NCBI GenBank assembly: GCA_003971905.1
Contig: RSEE01000012.1
Location: 558,001 to 622,000, forward strand
Direction: 5' to 3'
Origin: Moniliella sp. 'wahieum'
Lineage: Eukaryota; Basidiomycota; Moniliellomycetes; Moniliellales; Moniliellaceae
DNA length: 64,000 nucleotides
Below the pieces are notes generated by a model. That model was given only the letters and a program-made list of their open reading frames with translations, did no database searches and was not told the DNA's origin. The position numbers were made by a program, and so were the translations under genes. Of the stretch, positions 57,401-64,000 are shown piece by piece. Numbering within the stretch: position 1 is the stretch's first letter; each line of letters begins with the position of its first letter.

Positions 57401-60004
57401 CGCCACTGCGCGCTTGTGGACCGCCTCGTACTGCCATCGAATGAGGTCCGAGCAGGCTGTTTCATAGGCTGCCCAATCGCTCGACCTCCGATCTGCTTCA
57501 TGCACAAGCTCGAGTGCCTCGGCATGGCGCGCACAGTAATGCTGATATATAGACAATTGAGGCGCCTTGTAGGAGCAATTGGGGTCAGTTGCCTGGTTGT
57601 GTCAGGAGAATAGAAAAGAAACGTACAATCTTTAGCAGCTCCTCAGCGACTTGGACGGTGGCTTGATCGAGGTTGGAGCTCATAGCCAGTTCTAACATCG
57701 TTGCCTTCCGTCCCACTGGTTCGGCTTCTCCCCCCATACTGCGGGTACGGCGATGGGCTCCGGAACCTTTGCTTGCCGAGGTTCGGGATTTGCCGTGAAT
57801 GGGGCCTTTGGGCTCACGAATGCCATTGTTGGTTAAAATCCGGTCGAGTTTGGCGGAAAGCTGCTGATGCAGGCGAAGAAGCTCTTCAGCGTTACGGCAG
57901 ACCATCTCGAGTTTGAGGCTCTGTTCGTTAGCGTCGGTGCTGGCCTTGAAGTAAGGAAGACGAGGTAAATTTTCGAAAAATACAAGCACAAGGATGGCCA
58001 GGTCGTCGGCATAGGTTCGTTCCGTGTCGACCAGTTCAGTGAGAAGCGAGCATCTTGAGACGCCGCTGTTGATGGGATGCTGCACTTTGTCCTCCTCTAC
58101 TGGTAGTTCCATACCAGGTACTGGGTCAAGTTTACGCACAGAGGGAAAAAAAGGCTTGATTCCCGCCGTTTACAGTAGGGGGAGCAGAGGGGGTCCGCGG
58201 CGACACAATGGTCGGTAAGGAGGGAGCCCACCCAGTTTCCTTGTCCACCGTTAGCGGGGAGGGCAAGTGAGGAAAAGAAAAAGGTGTAGGATTAGTCCCC
58301 TGCACAGTGGTTCCGGCGGAGCAGAAGGGGGTGGCGAGTCCAGAAAAGACATATCAATCTGGGGTGCGGCTCCCCATCCTCATCGTCATCCTGATTCGAA
58401 GCTACACGAGCCCGTTGCGGCCATGGTGTAACAAGAGGCGGAGCATTGCGAATTGAGCCAAACGAAGCTGTGGAAGTTGCAGGAATAGATGCGGTCGACA
58501 TAGCCAGCTCATCTGAAACATGCGGCGAGTGGGGAGCCATGTCAGCTGTCGCAGCAGTACTCGTGCTGGAGGTGGCGGTGGCAGTGCTCCCACGACGCCC
58601 CAAACTGGATTTGCCACCCAGACTGGCCTTCCTCTTATGACTGGTTGGCGTAGCAAGCTACACCGAAGGAAGGGGAAGGCGAGTCGGCAGGGGGCGAGTA
58701 GAACAGTGAGTCCCCCGAGATCAAGAATGTTCAGATCGAGCGAGAGGAAAGAGGATGGGGTGGGTCCTTCCGATCCCGTATCGGCAGTTGCAAGCGGGCT
58801 GGCGAGTCGTGATCCTCGAAAAGGCAAAGGCTCCCTGTCAATCGAACCCCAAAGCTGACATGCAGCTCGACGAATTACTACTGGAGGCAACGAATTTGAG
58901 GGGCAGGAGTGCGCAACACGTGTTGTTAGCCGGCTTTGATGTAGTGGGTGAGGTGACCAGCGAGGCAGGCAGACGTATCTAAACAAAAGTTGTCAGTGGA
59001 CCAGGGATCAGAGGAAGAGAAGGGGGAGGGGAGGGAGGAGTAGAATAGGGGCCGTACTCTGCCAGGCGCAGGACTGAGGCGGCTGCGCAGCTTTCCGCTT
59101 CCAGGTCGCGACTTCCCTGCGCTCACCCCGATCCCGAACGCGTGTCGCAATCGGGATGCGCTTCGACCTGCTGGAGGTAAAGGGGGCAGCTGGGCGACAG
59201 CAGGAGAAGATGGAACTGAGCGCTGGTAGGAAATACCCTTCAGAGGAAGAGGAGGCGGCTGGTCCGTATTTCGTTTGCGCTTCTTCAGCTGCAAAAAGCG
59301 AGGGCATGCTTTTCACTCGACGAGCAACAGCATGGGCGGTATTGCCGGTGGATGATGTAATCAGAGGGGTAGTTTGCTCTGTGGTCTCAACGGCAGGGGC
59401 AGGGGCAGGGGCAGGGGCAGGGGCAGGGCAGGAGCGTGGTTGTATTAGCAGCCACGGGAGTTCGAGTAACGCCTCCTTTGACGTAGGGCGTTTGCCTGAA
59501 CTGAATCGGCCTTAGCCTTGGGGGAAGATGTTGGGGCTGGGGTAGATAGGTCTTCAGCCGAGATGAAGCCATCGTCGGGCGAGGGAGGGACGAGGAAGGT
59601 GCTGGAAAGCGGGGAGGGGAAGGGCTGCTCCCCCACTGCCGAGAGGGGTGAAGGTGAAGGTACAAGGTCAGGCTGCTGAGGCAGTGTATGGTCCGTGGAA
59701 GGGGGGCAGAAAACAGGCCACTAACAGCAGGCGAGGCAGGCATGCCACGGGGGGGGGGAGGAGGCCCTTGCGCTGTGAGTGGCGGTGGCGTTGGGCCGGG
59801 TACGGGTGCTCGGCGGGAGGAGAGGGGGGAAGGGCTGGCGCATCGTGGGCATGGGCATCATCATCGTCATCATCGCCTCCAGCATTGGCAGTAGGAGCAG
59901 AAGCGGTAAGCTCACCTCCCCTGTTGACGGCGGGGCCGGGGGCGAAGGGGGGCAGGAAGAAGAGGGCGGAGAAGAAGGGCGGGTGCCCTTGGGGGGCTGG
60001 CCAT
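54441..60004 (-). CDS. Large DH-PH Rho guanine-nucleotide exchange factor
   Basis: DH domain: [20 protein letters not shown] (about 58010-58070), a helical stretch to 57630, an intron (57626-57566, 61 bp, GTACGT...ACAAG), [21 protein letters not shown] (57480-57565), then [19 protein letters not shown] (56950-57030), the conserved DH helix that contacts Rho. The PH domain follows at 56435-56790 ([46 protein letters not shown]). DH-PH proteins load GTP on Rho/Cdc42 GTPases that direct polarity and wall synthesis. The N-terminal 600 and C-terminal 600 residues are S/T/P-rich and basic, with repeats. The N-terminal start at 60004 is only the last reasonable ATG before a minisatellite; frames shift many times between 58140 and 60000. 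The stop at 54441 is clear. Confidence 0.75.
59394..59428. repeat. (GGGGCA)n tandem repeat in the RhoGEF N-terminal region
   Basis: About six copies of GGGGCA. In one minus-strand frame they encode alternating Ala-Pro and in another Cys-Pro. The G-runs could form a quadruplex on the plus strand. Confidence 0.8.
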
Positions 60005-60060
60005 CTCGGCGAGGGCGGGAGAGAGTGTGGCGGTGGGAGAGGGCAGAGGGGTGATGTGTT

Positions 60061-60270
60061 TGAATGGGACGGATGAGATGGATGGGATGTACGAGATGGA
60101 TGAGATGTATGAGATGGGATGGATGGACGAATGGAGGGACGGATGGAGGGACGGATGGATGGACGGATGGATGGACGGATAGACGGAGGGATGGGCGGAT
60201 GGGCGGATGGGCGGATGGGCGGATGGACGGATGGACGGATGGACGGATGGACGGATGGACGAATGGTCGG
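60061..60270. repeat. GGAT/GGAC/GGGC minisatellite
   Basis: About 200 bp made almost entirely of tetranucleotide words (GGAT, GGAC, GGGC, GAAT), with higher-order 8- and 12-base periods such as GGGCGGAT and GGACGGATGGAT. It lies just upstream of the RhoGEF start, so it is probably promoter or 5' UTR DNA of that gene. Confidence 0.85.
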
Positions 60271-62231
60271 AATGAATGGGATGGGTTAGGCGCCAACAGA
60301 TGCCAGCTGCCCACAGTCGATCGGCCAAATCCCAGCGCGAAGCATCCACAGCAAAGCACAGCCGCCCAGAGCTGGACTCAGACACATCTCAGAACCGCTG
60401 TATGAGTAACCCAGTACCTGAGTCTCAGTACTCCATACTCGTCTGCGCTGCACTGCCCAGCTGCCACGGGGCGACGCAGCGCAGATACACTGCGCTGGTG
60501 CGTGCGCTTGCCACTCCCACTGTGGATCACGTGGTGGGTTCCCCGTTGCCGGGTGCCCGTCGTTTCACACTGCATGGCCAGCCGATGCCTGCCGGGGCTC
60601 TGTCGCGCTGCTCGGCTGGTGGAGCCGCCTGGTGCATGAGCATGACACAGACCCCGCGCCAGGACCGCCCAAGGCCCGACGCCAGCCCAGCGCCAGCCAG
60701 CGCCCCCTGCGCCGCCTTGCTCGCCTGGACGTCTGATACATGATGGATGATACCGATGATGCGTGATGTGCCCCTCGTGGACCTCGCCAGTTTGCCGTCT
60801 GGCAGCTCGGAATGCCTGCGTGTCTCGTCCTCTGCACGATCTGCACCCTCTTGCGACGCAGAACCAATGACGTCAGGCACCGTGCGCTTTCGCTTTCTCA
60901 GATCTCAGATCGCATGCATCATGCATCATGCATCTGCAGACGGCCACAGCATCCGTCGCCGATTGTTCACATGCACACGACCGAGTTCCAGTTACTCAGT
61001 TGCTCATACACTCAGCACTACTGGGTTCCTGAGCGACGTACTGAGCACAGAGTCTGACTCAACTGAATACACTGAGTCTGGGTACTGAGTGAGCCCGGAG
61101 GACTCTGCATGATGCATGATGTACGATCGGTGTTCGATGCTCGGCGTCCCCCCACAGAGAAAACCTTTTTCAAACATATATCTACGTTGGAGTTCCACGT
61201 CGATAACCTAAATGAAGAGCATGGGCGCAAACCTGCGCAAACCCTTTTACCAGCCAAGAGAGGTTGGACGTTACGCGTTACGTCGGTGTTATTACGCGTT
61301 ATTGGTGCACGTCAAAAGTGGGTGTCGTCGTGAAGTCTTTTGTAAAATGACAGGTGTGTAATCAACCAACGAACTTCAATGCAGAGGTGTTGAACTAGGT
61401 GGCTCGTGCCTTGGCCAAGGTCCTTTCAGTTCCTCCTAGGCCTAGGAGTTCCGCTGTTTTCCATCTCCTGTTTTCCTCATTGTCCCGCAGCTTAGCCCCT
61501 GACGGCGACTCGCTGCATAGCTAATCGAAAATGATGGTGACAAGGTTCCAGACAGATAAATGTGAGGACTACGTACAAAATAAGGTGGACAAGGCTCACA
61601 AGATTGTGCACAAGAAATTTCGATTAGCTGCTTGATGTTCCTCGTTCCTCTGTACTAGGCGTTGCTGGTTGCCACACCACCATCACTGCCAGTGCGATTG
61701 CATTACCCTCGAGGACCACCAGGACTCCAGGTCTCATCAGAGCGCGTACTGTTTTCTTCTAGTCATAAAGTTCGACATGTTTTCTATACAAAAGTTCAAC
61801 TACTACTACTACTATGATTCCCCTCAAGGCCTCACACTCGGCCTTGGGCCGCACTGAGGCCATATACTTGCACAGGTCATGCATAATCAAGGTTCCTCAG
61901 TGCTTCGGTGGCTCTCACTCTGCACACACTCATCTGCACCACAATTTTCGCCCTCTTGAAGACCACGACGTGGTTTGAACCCCGAATGCGCTTTCCCCTG
62001 GCATTTTCCCTTTTTTCGAGGAGATAGCAGACAAGTTGTAATACACGCGCCCCAGTGGCAAGCCGGGCCAGGAATTCCAGGGGACCCCGAAAGGCGAAAG
62101 GGGATGGTTATAGCTCCGGACCAAGGCACATCAAGCGGATCATGAATGGAAGAGAGAAGAAAAGGCAAGGGAAGTACACTAAGCGACCGAACATACTACA
62201 AACACTGTATGGGAGATGTCAGTTGCCGAAC
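60271..62231. other. Two-kilobase intergenic region with ACTCAGTA-type words
   Basis: No gene is supported. Related words (ACTCAGTA, TACTGAGT, CTGAGTCT) are scattered at 60404-60450 and crowded at 60997-61092. TGCATCATGCATCATGCATC lies at about 60913-60932 and TGCATGATGCATGATG at about 61107-61122. From 61340 the DNA becomes AT-richer and featureless; CTACTACTACTACTATGAT occurs near 61800. Confidence 0.45.
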
Positions 62232-64000
62232 CTACGCCTCTGCGTCTGGTTCCGCTTCCGCCTCGCCCGACGTCAGAAGAGGTTCTGTCGCCGCATCAAC
62301 AGGCACAGCGTTGCCTGCCACAAGACCAACAAGGACTGGCCAATAGGTCGCCATGAGCGCCTTGAGCGGGACCGAGACCGCCAGCACAGCTGCCCCCCCA
62401 AACAGGGCAACGGCCCACCCGATGGGCGGTGCATCCCATTGTGGGTCGTAGGGGAAGGGTGCATCAACAAGTAGCACGCCCCCACCCACACCAGGGGGCC
62501 GGACAAGCTGGATACCACGGTCGAGGACGTGAACGGCTGGGAGCCCGCTCTTAGACGGGCCAGTGGCACCCAGCACCCCGATAGCCACCGTTTGGTTCGC
62601 AGGTACGGTCGGTGGTGTCCATGCCCCAGTTTGCACCTCGCCTTCCACAGGAAGGATACGGATAGAAAGTTGATTGAGCCGGTGATTCGCACATGTGCCC
62701 CATGTCGCTCCGTCGGTCAAATCCACCGGTACCAGTGAAGCACGCTCAAAGGCGCTCGGCCCATCTCCTGGCGGTGCCGGGGGCCAAACTTTCTTCTTTC
62801 CCCATTCAACGGGGGCGTCGACCGGAGCACAGTCCTCCGTCGCACCGGGGAGCTTGAGAATGTGTCTGGAGACAAACGATTCTCTTTCCTCCGAGTTGTT
62901 GCGAAGCAGGGCAAGCAAATCGGGCGTGAATGCTCGTGAAATGGGGGACACCACAACATAGGGCCTGGGCAATTCAGCAGGTGAGGCAACGGTGGAGTTG
63001 TATGTCAACCCGAGAATGTGGGCAAATCGTGTTGTTGCAACCATCTCATGCATCTCAACCAGACCTGAAGAGAGTAACAAGTCCGCCTGCAAAAATGAAA
63101 GGAATGGTTGGTTTACCACAGCAGATAACAAGAGAAAAGTGAGAACAAAGGACGTACGATAGTAACGGTCAAGTTAGCGGGAAAGATGAGAGTGTCACCA
63201 AGTGTAAGGGTCCCGCGTTGGTGAGAATGTCATGTACTCCTTCGAGGTTGGCAGATCGATCCCACCTCTCAGGGGTGAAGACCTGATGACTCGGGGATGT
63301 AGCCGGGTCATTGGGCTCCAGTGTGACAAGAGTGAGGTTTCCCCCTTCCAAGGTAGGATAGGACTGATTCGCAGCCGAGACGAACGCGAACGGCTGTTGA
63401 ACACTCGATTGCTTCTTGCCTGGTGAGTTGGGCAGCTGAGGGAATCGGGACGTGTAGACCACGTCATGCACAAACGTCGCTTGGATTAAATGATCCAGCT
63501 TCCCGTCACATGGACCAATGCGTTACGGAACAATTCACCCAATGTGGAGGGGGATATGCCTCATCTCGCGGGATCAGCCCCGTGACCCTGTTGCTCTGAA
63601 GGAGAAGGGCCTCGGTCTGATTGGCCGCGGCCAGCCAAGCACCGAATGTGCCGATCGGAACAGGGGACCGGCTGGTACTAATATCCTTCAGTACCTCGGA
63701 CACACTCCCAGGCGGAGTGAGAGCATCCTTCAACAACCAGACCACATCTTGCCTCGCTCCTACCAGCAACGGCTCCATCGTCTGCACCTCTCTCCCGCCA
63801 AATGTGATGGTCGTCGTCAGGGGAGACGTCTCCCCAGCTTGCACACGCACATCCAGCCGCTGCCTTTCTCCCCCAAGACCAGAAGGACGCAGTTCGGTCG
63901 TTACTAGGCGCCGCGTCGTTCCCCGACGAGTCAAGTTGGCTAACCCCCACCCGGTAGGGAGGAGGTGGTACTGCAACTGCTCTTTCTGATCACCAAGGGC
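62232..64000 (-). CDS. FAS1 (fasciclin)-domain membrane protein, 5' truncated by the window edge
   Basis: The frame is still open at base 64000 apart from frame shifts, so the N-terminus is missing. Two FAS1-like segments are visible: one around 63500-63950 (ITFGGREVQTMEPLL, then LLKDALTPPGSVSEVL), and one running from LDHLIQATFVHDVVYTS (about 63440-63500) through TLIFPANLTVTI, spliced by a 71-bp intron (63157-63087) to ADLLLSSGLVEMHEMV, the typical end of a FAS1 repeat. A serine/proline-poor linker follows, then two hydrophobic segments (GWAVALFGGAAVLAVSVPL and YWPVLVGLVAGNAV) and an acidic tail ending at 62232. FAS1 proteins are adhesive surface or vacuolar membrane proteins. Potential N-glycosylation sites are frequent. 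Frame changes lie near 63190 and 63505. Confidence 0.65.

Overview
The window is nuclear DNA of a filamentous or yeast-like fungus, most probably a basidiomycete and perhaps Ustilaginomycotina. Supporting signs: GC-rich compact genes on both strands; few short GT-AG introns (about 55-134 bp) with CTAAC/CTGAC-like branch points; an adenylate cyclase of Ras-association, leucine-rich-repeat, PP2C and cyclase architecture; a Ste6-type full ABC transporter; a GPI-type chitin deacetylase. The lineage is inferred from architecture, not from a search.

Layout. 0-10 kb: C-terminal part of an LtrA-like membrane protein; a ubiquitin-eL40 fusion whose ubiquitin is strikingly abnormal; mitochondrial ribosomal protein uS9m; a KH-domain RNA-binding protein back to back with an unidentified protein; chitin deacetylase. 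10-20 kb: VPS53 (GARP tethering) divergent from the SEC61 alpha translocon gene; two unidentified fungal proteins. 20-28 kb: WDR48/Bun107-like WD40 protein; mitochondrial bL21m divergent from ATP1 (F1 ATP synthase alpha). 28.7-34.3 kb: one complete Ty1/copia retrotransposon on the minus strand, with near-identical 216/217-bp LTRs and a perfect 5-bp target duplication. 35.6-44 kb: giant adenylate cyclase. 45.3-54 kb: MMS2 (Ubc13 partner), TIM22, and a Ste6-like ABC transporter. 54.4-60 kb: DH-PH RhoGEF. 62.2 kb to the end: a FAS1-domain membrane protein that runs off the edge.

Two overall properties matter to a reader. First, almost every long conserved gene (ATP1, SEC61, VPS53, adenylate cyclase, uS9m, STE6, MMS2) changes frame one or more times, repeatedly at a short homopolymer that is one base too short. 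This is best read as sequence or assembly error rather than pseudogenes, so most CDS entries span several frames and their ends are approximate. Second, intergenic DNA is full of short self-complementary words (GATGCAT, CTAGTGA, GTTCAACGTT, AAGCTTCA, TGACATG), sometimes in tandem.

The genes form no single pathway. They cover mitochondrial biogenesis (uS9m, bL21m, ATP1, TIM22), secretion and traffic (SEC61, VPS53), ubiquitin biology (ubiquitin-eL40, MMS2, WDR48) and cAMP, Rho and pheromone signalling (adenylate cyclase, RhoGEF, Ste6). The best candidate for something undescribed is the ubiquitin-like domain fused to eL40.
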